From Leptospirales bacterium (GTDB lineage: Bacteria; Spirochaetota; Leptospiria; Leptospirales; Leptonemataceae), in contig JAEUSB010000040.1 in the NCBI GenBank assembly GCA_016788865.1, positions 1 to 64,000 on the forward strand: a DNA stretch of 64,000 nt. The letters are read 5' to 3'. The notes under the pieces are model-generated. The model saw nothing but the letters and a program-made list of their open reading frames with translations, ran no database searches and had not been told where the DNA came from. Positions within the stretch are counted from its first letter, which is position 1; every line of letters begins with the position of its first letter. Shown here piece after piece: positions 1-7,295 of this stretch. The position numbers and the translations under genes are program-made.

Positions 1-240
1 TTTTGCGCGCTCACGGTACTCCTTGGCGCTGTTGAACAGGACTGTTTTGGGGCTGAGGTGCTCTCCATCCCGTATGTCGCCTTCACCGCCAAACTTGAAG
101 AAGTCTGTCCAGCTGCGCTTGCCGTCTGAATCGGCACGGTCTGAACCAGGTGAACGACCCTTTCCGCCGAACATGACAAATCCAATAATCAATAGGATTA
201 CCAGACCGATTCCAATAAAGATTAGATTCCGCTTCGACAT
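1..240 (-). CDS. Membrane-anchored protein of unknown function (3' end cut by window edge)
   Basis: An open frame runs from an ATG at 240 down to base 1 with no stop, giving 80 visible residues. After a short basic start (MSKRN) comes a hydrophobic segment, about residues 6-25 and rich in I, L and G. It is followed by a Gly/Ser/Asp-rich linker and a polar stretch. This fits a single N-terminal membrane anchor or uncleaved signal with the main domain outside the membrane. The domain lies beyond the window, so I do not recognise the family. Confidence 0.65.
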   Translation of the reverse strand, partial: MSKRNLIFIGIGLVILLIIGFVMFGGKGRSPGSDRADSDGKRSWTDFFKFGGEGDIRDGEHLSPKTVLFNSAKEYRERAK

Positions 241-299
241 TGTTTAAGTCCTGAGATTGAATGAGTAGATGATGATTGCAGTTAAGGGTCAGACAAAAT

Positions 300-325
300 G
301 GCGCAGGTTTTTGACAACCTGCGCC
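300..325 (-). terminator. Probable terminator of the lipase gene
   Basis: A perfect 10-bp inverted repeat (GGCGCAGGTT, 6-nt loop, AACCTGCGCC) lies 19 bp after the lipase stop. Read on the minus strand it is followed by ATTTTGTCT, a modest U-tract. It is probably a factor-independent terminator. Confidence 0.7.
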
Positions 326-343
326 CGTGTTAAACGAAAGTGA

Positions 344-1345
344 TCAGTTGCAGGCAGTGTCGCCAGCTGGCTTATAAGACCAGATGCAACGAATTAGTTC
401 TGCACTGCTCATGCTTGAGCGCACTTGCGTGTCGCTCGTGTTAGTTCCCCAGCAACCGCCTGTTACGGCCCTGGTAGTATCACGATCTTGATCGTTACGA
501 CCGTCGTCATGGTTTTCATGGCGTTGATCACAGTTATAGAACCCGCTTACTTCTTGTTTAGCTGAGTTCAGACAAATGTTTGAAGTGCTGTAGCTAGCAG
601 TTGCGCTACCGTTGCAGGCAAACGTACTTGCGTAGGAAAGCAGACCATCATCTTCACCAGAAAGGAGCGCGCTTGATCCGAAGATTGCCTCATATCCAGA
701 AATCAGGTGAATGTTGGTGCGTGGAGAGTTTGCATAAGTGCGAACTTGCCAGCTATCTGCTGTTTGCAGCGAAGCTGTTCCGTTATCGCAAGTGCTTCCC
801 ATGAAGAAGCCAGCAACGCCGGAGATGAAGTTAGTCATCCAGCTTGCATTTCCGCAAATACCGTCTGCTCCGTATGTTCCGCGGTGCGCGCCTTGAACAG
901 AAACATGGACTGAAATCTTGTCAGCGATGTTTTTGAAGTTTGCGCCGCCGTAGTTGTAGTACGGGTCAGTGCTACGTGAGTTACCAGTGATGTACGCGAT
1001 GGTTGGATTTCCCATACTGTGTGCAACGAGCACATAGCTGGTTTCGCCAGAGAGACATTTGTTACCACCACCATCAGCTCCGCCAGCAAGGGCGTTGTTG
1101 ATTTTACCGGCTACTTCGATTGCGCCGTCCCAGTAGTAGACAGTTGAATTCCAGTTCACAATATAGAACTGGTTGTCTTTAGCAATGTAAGACACCATGT
1201 CGGTGCTGCTTTTCTTCCAATAGTCACGAGCTTGCTGATAGGTCAGGTTTGAGCTATTGTGACCGTGAACGAAGATAAAGCACTTGGCAGAAAGGCCTGC
1301 CTGAGCCGCCAGAGCGATAGCCCCAGCTAGCATGAGTTTTTTCAT
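344..1345 (-). CDS. Secreted lipase/esterase-like alpha/beta hydrolase with an AXSXG nucleophile elbow
   Basis: The protein has 333 residues. Residues 1-20 are a signal peptide (MKKL, hydrophobic core, cleavage after LSA). HGHN at residues 27-30 forms the oxyanion-hole strand (FIFVHGHNSS). LVAHSMGN around residues 106-113 is the nucleophile elbow, with Ser110. The first Gly of GXSXG is Ala, as in Bacillus LipA-type lipases. The mature protein has several Cys residues, suggesting disulfides and an extracytoplasmic location. I chose the start at 1345 over an upstream in-frame codon at 1396 because it gives a standard signal peptide and follows a purine-rich GGGGGGGAAC ribosome site. The substrate is unknown; lipid ester hydrolysis is inferred. 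Confidence 0.8.
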   Translation of the reverse strand: MKKLMLAGAIALAAQAGLSAKCFIFVHGHNSSNLTYQQARDYWKKSSTDMVSYIAKDNQFYIVNWNSTVYYWDGAIEVAGKINNALAGGADGGGNKCLSGETSYVLVAHSMGNPTIAYITGNSRSTDPYYNYGGANFKNIADKISVHVSVQGAHRGTYGADGICGNASWMTNFISGVAGFFMGSTCDNGTASLQTADSWQVRTYANSPRTNIHLISGYEAIFGSSALLSGEDDGLLSYASTFACNGSATASYSTSNICLNSAKQEVSGFYNCDQRHENHDDGRNDQDRDTTRAVTGGCWGTNTSDTQVRSSMSSAELIRCIWSYKPAGDTACN

Positions 1346-1471
1346 TAGTTCCCCCCCAGGAAATGTTTCCCTGACACAGTGTAACTTTATTACCAAAAAA
1401 CGAGCAACCCTTTTTCCAGGGTACGGAAGGTAAATCCCTGGAAAAAATCAAGTATCTTAGCCCCTCCTCGA

Positions 1472-3865
1472 TCACTCGGCTACTGCTGATTGGGGCACCA
1501 TGTTTCCATAATACGTAGCTAAAGCAGGCCTGGCTGATACGAGTTTCCCGCCATCCCGTCGCGCTATGCCTCGTTCCGTTAGCGATTGCACACCCTGATC
1601 CACGATTTCCCTGGTATCCCGCGTGAGGAAGTTTGCCGATTGCCTGGCCACAAAAGCCTCGACCTTTTGTGCAAGTGAATCCAGCTCCAGCGAATGCATC
1701 CCGTCGGACAGAAGGCGGGCCACTATGTGATTGGGGAGAACGCGCAGATGGTTCCGCCATTCATCGGCAATGTTCAGGGCAATCGAGTGCGTTGGATCGT
1801 CAGCGTTCATGTGCTGGGAAACGCGGATCGGACGACCAACGTCAAGATACGCGCTCCCGCGCTTGTTGATAAAGTCCTTGAATGGAGGCTCCTTTTCTAG
1901 ATCACAATAGAATGCGTCCTCCGGAACGCTTTCATAGGACAGAGCCAATGGAACCACGACAACCTCGCGGCCAGTATTCTGAAAGGCATCCACAGCTGTG
2001 GACAGGAGGCCAGTCTTGATCTGAACGATCCCACCTGTCCGGCTACGTGTGCCCTCCGGATACATCAACGATGGGATTCCGGATTCCAGCATGACCGTTG
2101 CATAGGATGACAGGCATTCCAGATAGAGGAAATTCCGCGTGCGCTCACGATCCACTGCATAGGCCCCGAATGATCGCAATAGCCATGATTGGAATGCATC
2201 AGTCATCAGATTAATTCCGGCTGCATATCGAGGCAAAGGCAATGATAGCCATGACAACCCAAAGGCAACCTCAACTGAATCGAGATGCGAGCGATGCGTT
2301 GGGGCGTACATGATGTTGTAGCGCGCAGCAAGCTCCTTAAGCTCTTCTACATGCCCGCCAATCTTTGGTAGAGCAGAACCAAAACGAAAACCGCTCGCTG
2401 CAAATCGAACGGGAGCCAGCAAGCGAATCAGAGTCTCCCGCATCCCGGGCGTGTAACTGTCAGCTATTTCGCTGGCATAAAATTGAATCAAATCCTTGAG
2501 TGCCTTACCCTCTTCTTCCGCAAATGCAGAGGACAGTCCCCCCCAGAGTTCACGCTCACGCGGGATTTTCTCAAGATCCATTTTGTTCTTAGTTCGTTTG
2601 GCTTTATCGAGTCGCTTCTCTAGTTGTTGAAGAATTTGCGCGGATTGTTTCTTAATTCGCGCCTGCATCCCCTTCGTGTGATGAACATTGTGAAACACCC
2701 GCTCAGAAAGAACGTCCACAAAATCAGTTCCGGAAGCGAGATGTAGGCCCTGTCGACGTTTGATCACAGGCGTTTCCTGATTTCGAACGGGAGCCCCGGT
2801 AACGGCTGAAATCAACGCGATGGGTGGACTGCGGCGTGATAAAATTTCGTAAACGGCGCGATAGATCGGCGTTTCAATGCCAAGTTCCTCAGCCAGCTCC
2901 ACGATGGAGCTAATTGCAAACCCGCCTTCAACTACATCCTTTGTATGCAGCACATCTTTTTGAATTACCCTTTCCGGGGTCAGAAACGTTTCCAGCTTGT
3001 CCAGGATACCTGGATCATCTTCCCCGGCTAACAGACGTTTCATGAAACGCTCACCGTATGCACGATTGCGACTCTCCGGGCTCAGGCAAGTCGTGGCCAG
3101 ATCTGCAATGCCGGATCGGCCGATGATTGTTTCCTGGAGCGCGCCCATCGCTAACGAAATGGAAAGCATCTCGCGGAAACCGCGATGGATGAGCTCACCC
3201 ATAAAGTTTCCGCCCACCTCTTTCATGCACGAGGCAATCCCGCAGGCAATGGCCACCGGATTTTTTAGTACACCGCACATCTCGACGCCAATTACATCAG
3301 AGGTAAATTCGCAATATATGCGATCGCTGGCCAGTATCTCTGCGACTCGCTTGCCGGCTTCGACATTGGCGCAACCGACATTGAGAAAACTGTAGGACGA
3401 ATGAAATAGCTCAGAAAGGAGCGCAGGTCCATTGACTGCCGCGAAATTCACGCGCGTGATCCCATGCTCAAGCGCATACTTTTGCATATAATCGCTAAAC
3501 GTGTTGGCATTGTATTTCTTTCTGGCAGTGTAAGAAGGGATGCCTTTTGTAAAAAGGACTACAGTCCCTACCTTGTCTTTGAGCGAGGAAAACATGCTTT
3601 CCATGGTTTCTTCAAGTTCGCGCGAAGAAACAGCCACGAATAGAATGAAGTTATCCTGGAGATACGTGTTTCTGGTGGTTATCTCGATGTTGTCTGGAAA
3701 GAAGAATACTTGATCAAGGAGCTCCCGGCTGCCGCTTCGCCTGATCCTGGCGGCCTCTTCAGCGTCGTGCCAGCAAAGGGTCACTACAGGAGCTTTTTCT
3801 GCCAGCAGGGTGGCCAGGATAATCCCGAGCGACCCGGACCCAAGAACGTATAACGGTTCATCCAC
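1472..3865 (-). CDS. GpsA-PlsB fusion: glycerol-3-phosphate dehydrogenase plus glycerol-3-phosphate acyltransferase
   Basis: The 797-residue protein has two enzymes in one chain. Residues 1 to ~340 are NAD(P)H-dependent glycerol-3-phosphate dehydrogenase. Evidence is the nucleotide-binding GSGSLG (9-14), GVEMCGVLKNP with the catalytic Lys, and GIADLATTC followed by SRNRAYG. Residues ~390-797 are a PlsB-type acyltransferase: THRSHLDS (H-X4-D, ~520) and YPEGTRSRTGG (~600). Together they would turn DHAP into glycerol-3-phosphate and then 1-acyl-glycerol-3-phosphate, the first steps of phospholipid synthesis, presumably at the inner membrane face. The start is a GTG at 3865. It is last in a minus-strand unit with a small protein and a histidine kinase. 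Separate GpsA and PlsB/PlsY proteins are usual, so the fusion is notable. Confidence 0.9.
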   Translation of the reverse strand: MDEPLYVLGSGSLGIILATLLAEKAPVVTLCWHDAEEAARIRRSGSRELLDQVFFFPDNIEITTRNTYLQDNFILFVAVSSRELEETMESMFSSLKDKVGTVVLFTKGIPSYTARKKYNANTFSDYMQKYALEHGITRVNFAAVNGPALLSELFHSSYSFLNVGCANVEAGKRVAEILASDRIYCEFTSDVIGVEMCGVLKNPVAIACGIASCMKEVGGNFMGELIHRGFREMLSISLAMGALQETIIGRSGIADLATTCLSPESRNRAYGERFMKRLLAGEDDPGILDKLETFLTPERVIQKDVLHTKDVVEGGFAISSIVELAEELGIETPIYRAVYEILSRRSPPIALISAVTGAPVRNQETPVIKRRQGLHLASGTDFVDVLSERVFHNVHHTKGMQARIKKQSAQILQQLEKRLDKAKRTKNKMDLEKIPRERELWGGLSSAFAEEEGKALKDLIQFYASEIADSYTPGMRETLIRLLAPVRFAASGFRFGSALPKIGGHVEELKELAARYNIMYAPTHRSHLDSVEVAFGLSWLSLPLPRYAAGINLMTDAFQSWLLRSFGAYAVDRERTRNFLYLECLSSYATVMLESGIPSLMYPEGTRSRTGGIVQIKTGLLSTAVDAFQNTGREVVVVPLALSYESVPEDAFYCDLEKEPPFKDFINKRGSAYLDVGRPIRVSQHMNADDPTHSIALNIADEWRNHLRVLPNHIVARLLSDGMHSLELDSLAQKVEAFVARQSANFLTRDTREIVDQGVQSLTERGIARRDGGKLVSARPALATYYGNMVPQSAVAE

Positions 3866-3906
3866 AGCGCGAGGATGTGGCGGGGATAAAAAAAGGCAAT
3901 CAGAAC

Positions 3907-4137
3907 TCAGGCGTGAGTGTAGTTCAGATTCTCTTTTCTTTCCAGCTCAAGATCCAGGGTAATCAGGAATTCGATTTTGTTGTTAAACAGTGCAGTCCAG
4001 ACTTTAGCGGCCCGGTGCTTTTTGCCACGGATCACGTCGAGATACATATAACCGAACAGATCTTCGCCGTACTCATAGCGAATAAACGAACCGGAGCGCT
4101 TGCCGGTCGTATTCCGCAGGTGAATCCCGGTGATCAT
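3907..4137 (-). CDS. Small protein of unknown function between kinase and GpsA-PlsB
   Basis: About 76 residues from the ATG at 4137. An alternative TTG start at 4188 would overlap the kinase stop by TTGA and add 17 residues. The chain is basic and aromatic (GKRSGSFIRYEYGEDLFGYMY, then KHRAAKVW) and ends in a charged helix. There is no signal peptide or membrane segment. I do not recognise the family. Its place between two same-strand genes with short gaps (42 bp downstream) argues that it is real and co-transcribed. An opposite-strand frame over the same bases looks random by comparison. Confidence 0.5.
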   Translation of the reverse strand: MITGIHLRNTTGKRSGSFIRYEYGEDLFGYMYLDVIRGKKHRAAKVWTALFNNKIEFLITLDLELERKENLNYTHA

Positions 4138-4184
4138 AGTCCCAAGGATGCCACCAGGCCGGAAAGTACAAGCAAAAATCTGAC

Positions 4185-5558
4185 TCAATCTGGGGGCAAA
4201 GGTAGCATGAGCACGAGCCTGGCCCCGTGACCGTGCGTGGGCGGTGCGGAAATCAAACTGCCATGTAGGTGCTTTGCCAACTTCCTCGCAGCGGCAAGGC
4301 CAAGTCCGTAGCCGGATCCACTTCGCCCGATATTCCTCGTCGCAAGTTCAAAATGGATTTCTTGCTCGTCGACCGGCATGCCAGGCCCTGAGTCCTCAAG
4401 TTCCAGCACGGACATCTGCTGATCGCGTTTCAGGCTCGTCCAGATCATACCTCCGGGCACGGAAAATTTGATCGCATTGGACAGGACATTCTCAAGTATT
4501 CGGATCAAACTTTCGCGATGCCCAAAAACACGGTGGCTTTCCCAGGTCCCCTCAAGCTTCAACTGCAGCCGCTTGCTTTTTAGCTCCTCCGCGTGTGCAT
4601 CAAGTAATTCAAGCCAGAGCACGTTCAATTCAACCTCCTGCTCCGGACTGGTCGGTGCAGTCGCGGGTCCGGATGAAGTTTCGAGATCCAGATAGCTTGA
4701 GGCGAAAAGTTCCAGGTTCGAAAGTTGTTTTCCCAGGCGACCGATGAGTCCGTCCATGTGTACATTTGGAACACTCAATTGGGGGCGAATCGCTTCCCAC
4801 TCCGCCGCCAGGTTGATCCTGATGAGCCGCAGGGCTGCAACGGGAATCCGAATGTCATGGGCGATCTGAAGCATTGCCAATCGCTGGCTTTCGAGCTCCG
4901 CTTCTGCAAGTAACGCCCGTCGCGACAGGTCCGTTCGTCCCTTCTTGCTCTGTTGCTTCATATCCGCTAAGGAGATGTCTTTCTGCCGTGCTTCCAACGC
5001 AGGCAGGTCGCGGATCACGCGTGATCGAAACACGGTGAGCTCCTCAAGCGAGGGAAGATGTCTGCCTGGCATGAGAACCAATGCATAAAGACTTCGCTCG
5101 ACTGAGCTACCTGTAAGGTTGAACAAGCAAATTGAACAACGTAGACCGTCTCCGCGGATGATCTCGGCGGGGATGGCTGCCACAGGAAGACCCGATCGAA
5201 TCCACTCGGAGATGATGGGTTCAAACTGGCCAAGCAGACCAGCGGCCGATTGTTTGATTGTACTCCGCCGCCGGAGTCCGAATCGTTTCTCAAGGATAAT
5301 GAATGACCCCTCCCTCTCGAATTCCACATAGAGAATAGGCGAGAAGACAAAGTGAAAGACCTGGGCACGCGTCCCTCGTGGAAATGGACCGTTCATCCGG
5401 CGTAGCACCTGCACCCTCGCACTGCGTGCGCTGAGGTAAACGAACCAGGAATAGGCCAGAAAAAGGATTCCCGCCGAGAAGCCCAGAATCAGAACGACCT
5501 GAACAAAGCGAAATAGAATCAAAGCACTTCCAGAGTCCGGACACTGTTGCCGGCACAA
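4185..5558 (-). CDS. Membrane-bound sensor histidine kinase
   Basis: 457 residues. A hydrophobic segment at ~18-42 anchors the protein. It is followed by a cytoplasmic region of ~170 residues with no recognised sensor domain. The HisKA segment carries LQIAHDIRIPV with the phospho-accepting His234. The ATPase domain has an N-box (ILENVLSNAIKFS, ~354-366), G1 (DSGPGMP, ~389) and G2 (GSGYGLGL, ~415). No response regulator lies beside it. The start is a TTG at 5558; another TTG at 5522, after GGAAG, is also possible. It is divergent from queE 12 bp away and upstream of the small protein and GpsA-PlsB, so it may sense envelope or lipid state (inference). Confidence 0.85.
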   Translation of the reverse strand: MCRQQCPDSGSALILFRFVQVVLILGFSAGILFLAYSWFVYLSARSARVQVLRRMNGPFPRGTRAQVFHFVFSPILYVEFEREGSFIILEKRFGLRRRSTIKQSAAGLLGQFEPIISEWIRSGLPVAAIPAEIIRGDGLRCSICLFNLTGSSVERSLYALVLMPGRHLPSLEELTVFRSRVIRDLPALEARQKDISLADMKQQSKKGRTDLSRRALLAEAELESQRLAMLQIAHDIRIPVAALRLIRINLAAEWEAIRPQLSVPNVHMDGLIGRLGKQLSNLELFASSYLDLETSSGPATAPTSPEQEVELNVLWLELLDAHAEELKSKRLQLKLEGTWESHRVFGHRESLIRILENVLSNAIKFSVPGGMIWTSLKRDQQMSVLELEDSGPGMPVDEQEIHFELATRNIGRSGSGYGLGLAAARKLAKHLHGSLISAPPTHGHGARLVLMLPLPPD

Positions 5559-5570
5559 GCTTTTTTACCA

Positions 5571-6236
5571 ATGATCCCCAACGAACTCAAGTTTCTGCGC
5601 GTTTTCGAGTCGTATACTTCCATTCAAGGGGAAGGTGCACATTCAGGCCTACCCTGCCACTTTATCCGCACAGGCGTTTGCGACATCCGATGCACCTGGT
5701 GTGACACGCCCCAGGCGCTGGCTTCGGGCGAATTCTGGTCAAAGGAGAAAATCCTGGCCTCAATCCCTGGCTGGGTACACCTGGTTCAGATCACCGGTGG
5801 GGAACCATTGATTCAGAAATCAAGTGTGATTGAACTTGCAACAGTACTGGCCGGCGAACCCTTCCGAAAAAAGGTGCTCCTGGAAACCGGCGGGCATCGC
5901 TCCCTTGAAGGGCTTCCAGAGAGCGTGCACATCGTTATGGACATCAAACTGCCGGCTTCCGGAGAAGACCATCATCCGTTTGAGAAAAACTTCCAGTTTC
6001 TCAAACCCACGGACGAAATAAAGTTCGTGATCAAAGACCGTCTGGATTTTGATCGAGCAGTCGGTTGGATTCGCACGCACAATCTTGAGTTTGTCTGCGA
6101 ACTTCTGCTATCTCCCGTGTGGGGCGCGGTGAAACTGGATGATCTCGTTTCCTGGACCCTCCAGGAATCTATTGACGCCCGCATCCAAACACAACTCCAT
6201 AAGATCATCTGGGGCGCGGACGCAGTCGGAGTTTGA
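5571..6236 (+). CDS. queE: 7-carboxy-7-deazaguanine synthase (radical SAM)
   Basis: 221 residues. QueE converts 6-carboxytetrahydropterin to 7-carboxy-7-deazaguanine, an early step to preQ0 and queuosine. The N-terminus has the SAM/substrate motif SIQGEG (17-22) and the radical-SAM cluster cysteines C37, C41 and C44 (CDIRCTWC, C-x3-C-x2-C). QITGGEPL follows and is the family GGEP motif. The ATG at 5571 is chosen because it precedes the conserved FESYTSIQGEG region at the normal distance. It is the first gene of queE-queD-queC. Confidence 0.93.
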   Translation: MIPNELKFLRVFESYTSIQGEGAHSGLPCHFIRTGVCDIRCTWCDTPQALASGEFWSKEKILASIPGWVHLVQITGGEPLIQKSSVIELATVLAGEPFRKKVLLETGGHRSLEGLPESVHIVMDIKLPASGEDHHPFEKNFQFLKPTDEIKFVIKDRLDFDRAVGWIRTHNLEFVCELLLSPVWGAVKLDDLVSWTLQESIDARIQTQLHKIIWGADAVGV

Positions 6237-6238
6237 GA

Positions 6239-6622
6239 ATGACCAACCCTTTGCAATCAAGAATGGTCGAGATTATCAAGGAATACAGATTTGAGGCCGC
6301 CCACTTTTTGCCAAACGTCCCCGACGGGCATAAGTGCAAGCGCATGCATGGGCATTCATTTCTGTTTGAAATCAAATTGGCCGGAAACGTGGACGAGCAT
6401 TCTGGCTGGCTGATGGATTTTGGTGCTATCTCAGTGGTTGTAAAGCCTTTGCTCGATGGTTTCCTGGATCACAACCTGTTGAACGAAATACCTGGACTTG
6501 AAAATCCTACATCCGAACACATCGCATTCTGGCTGTGGAGCCGCTTGAAAAAGGAGATTCCACCGCTTGTCGAGATTACCGTACACGAAACCTGCAATTC
6601 GCGCTGCGTGTATCGAGGATAA
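6239..6622 (+). CDS. queD: 6-carboxy-5,6,7,8-tetrahydropterin synthase
   Basis: 127 residues from ATG 6239, 2 bp after queE and preceded by GGAG. It makes 6-carboxytetrahydropterin from dihydroneopterin triphosphate for QueE. Zinc ligands are visible as H22 (EAAHFL) and H37/H39 (MHGHSF), with catalytic C33 (HKCKR). The DFG, LDHN.LN and NPTSEHIA blocks are typical of the family. The C-terminal ETCNSRCVY also fits QueD (VxET...). Confidence 0.95.
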   Translation: MTNPLQSRMVEIIKEYRFEAAHFLPNVPDGHKCKRMHGHSFLFEIKLAGNVDEHSGWLMDFGAISVVVKPLLDGFLDHNLLNEIPGLENPTSEHIAFWLWSRLKKEIPPLVEITVHETCNSRCVYRG

Positions 6623-6623
6623 T

Positions 6624-7295
6624 ATGGAACGCGGGCTCGTCCTACTGAGCGGTGGCCTTGACTCCACGACTGTGCTTTACATGGCCCGTGAACGCGGCCT
6701 GACCTTATTCGCTCTTAGTTTCAACTATGGACAAAGGCATAGTGTCGAACTAGAGAAAGCGCAGAGCCTGGCTAACCGCCTGTGTGAGAAACATTTTGTA
6801 CTCAACCTGGATCCCGCAATATTCAAGAATACAGCCCTGGTTCCGGGAGGACCGGAAGTTCCAATGGATGCCGTTTCAAATTCCGGAATCCCGGTCACGT
6901 ATGTCCCCGCTCGCAATATACTTTTCCTTGCTCATGCGCTCGCGCTTGCAGAATCATATGAAATTTCGCATGTCTTTCTGGGTGTCAATGCACTGGACTA
7001 TTCCGGCTATCCCGATTGCAGGCCGGAGTTTCTGGAAGCCTTTTCTCGCATGGCAAATCTCGGGATGAAGCGCGGAGTGGAGGGAAAGCCCATTGAGATC
7101 CATGCGCCTTTGATCAGAATGTCCAAAGCACAAATCATTCAGGAGGGTATGCGATTGGGAGTTGATTACCGACAAACCTCAAGCTGTTACAAACCTCTTT
7201 CTCATGGCCGGCCTTGCGGTCACTGCGACAGCTGCTTGCTGCGCAAGAAAGGTTTTGATGATGCGGGCCTCACTGATCCGCTGGTCGCCCCATGA
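6624..7295 (+). CDS. queC: 7-cyano-7-deazaguanine synthase
   Basis: 223 residues from ATG 6624, directly after the queD stop. QueC uses ATP and ammonia to convert 7-carboxy-7-deazaguanine to preQ0. The PP-loop ATP site is LSGGLDSTT (residues 8-16). The C-terminal zinc site is formed by the cysteines of SSCYKP and CGHCDSC. The YVPARN and GVNALDYSGYPDCR blocks are also family-typical. The last codons overlap the next gene by ATGA, so translation is probably coupled. Confidence 0.95.
   Translation: MERGLVLLSGGLDSTTVLYMARERGLTLFALSFNYGQRHSVELEKAQSLANRLCEKHFVLNLDPAIFKNTALVPGGPEVPMDAVSNSGIPVTYVPARNILFLAHALALAESYEISHVFLGVNALDYSGYPDCRPEFLEAFSRMANLGMKRGVEGKPIEIHAPLIRMSKAQIIQEGMRLGVDYRQTSSCYKPLSHGRPCGHCDSCLLRKKGFDDAGLTDPLVAP

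Noticed and set aside
1254..1760. Minus-strand frame across the lipase/GpsA-PlsB junction
   Set aside because: It overlaps two convincing genes in another frame and has no motifs.
3877..4230. Plus-strand open frame of 117 residues opposite the small CDS at 3907-4137
   Set aside because: The minus frame fits the operon and direction; the plus frame is hydrophobic-poor and has no ribosome site.
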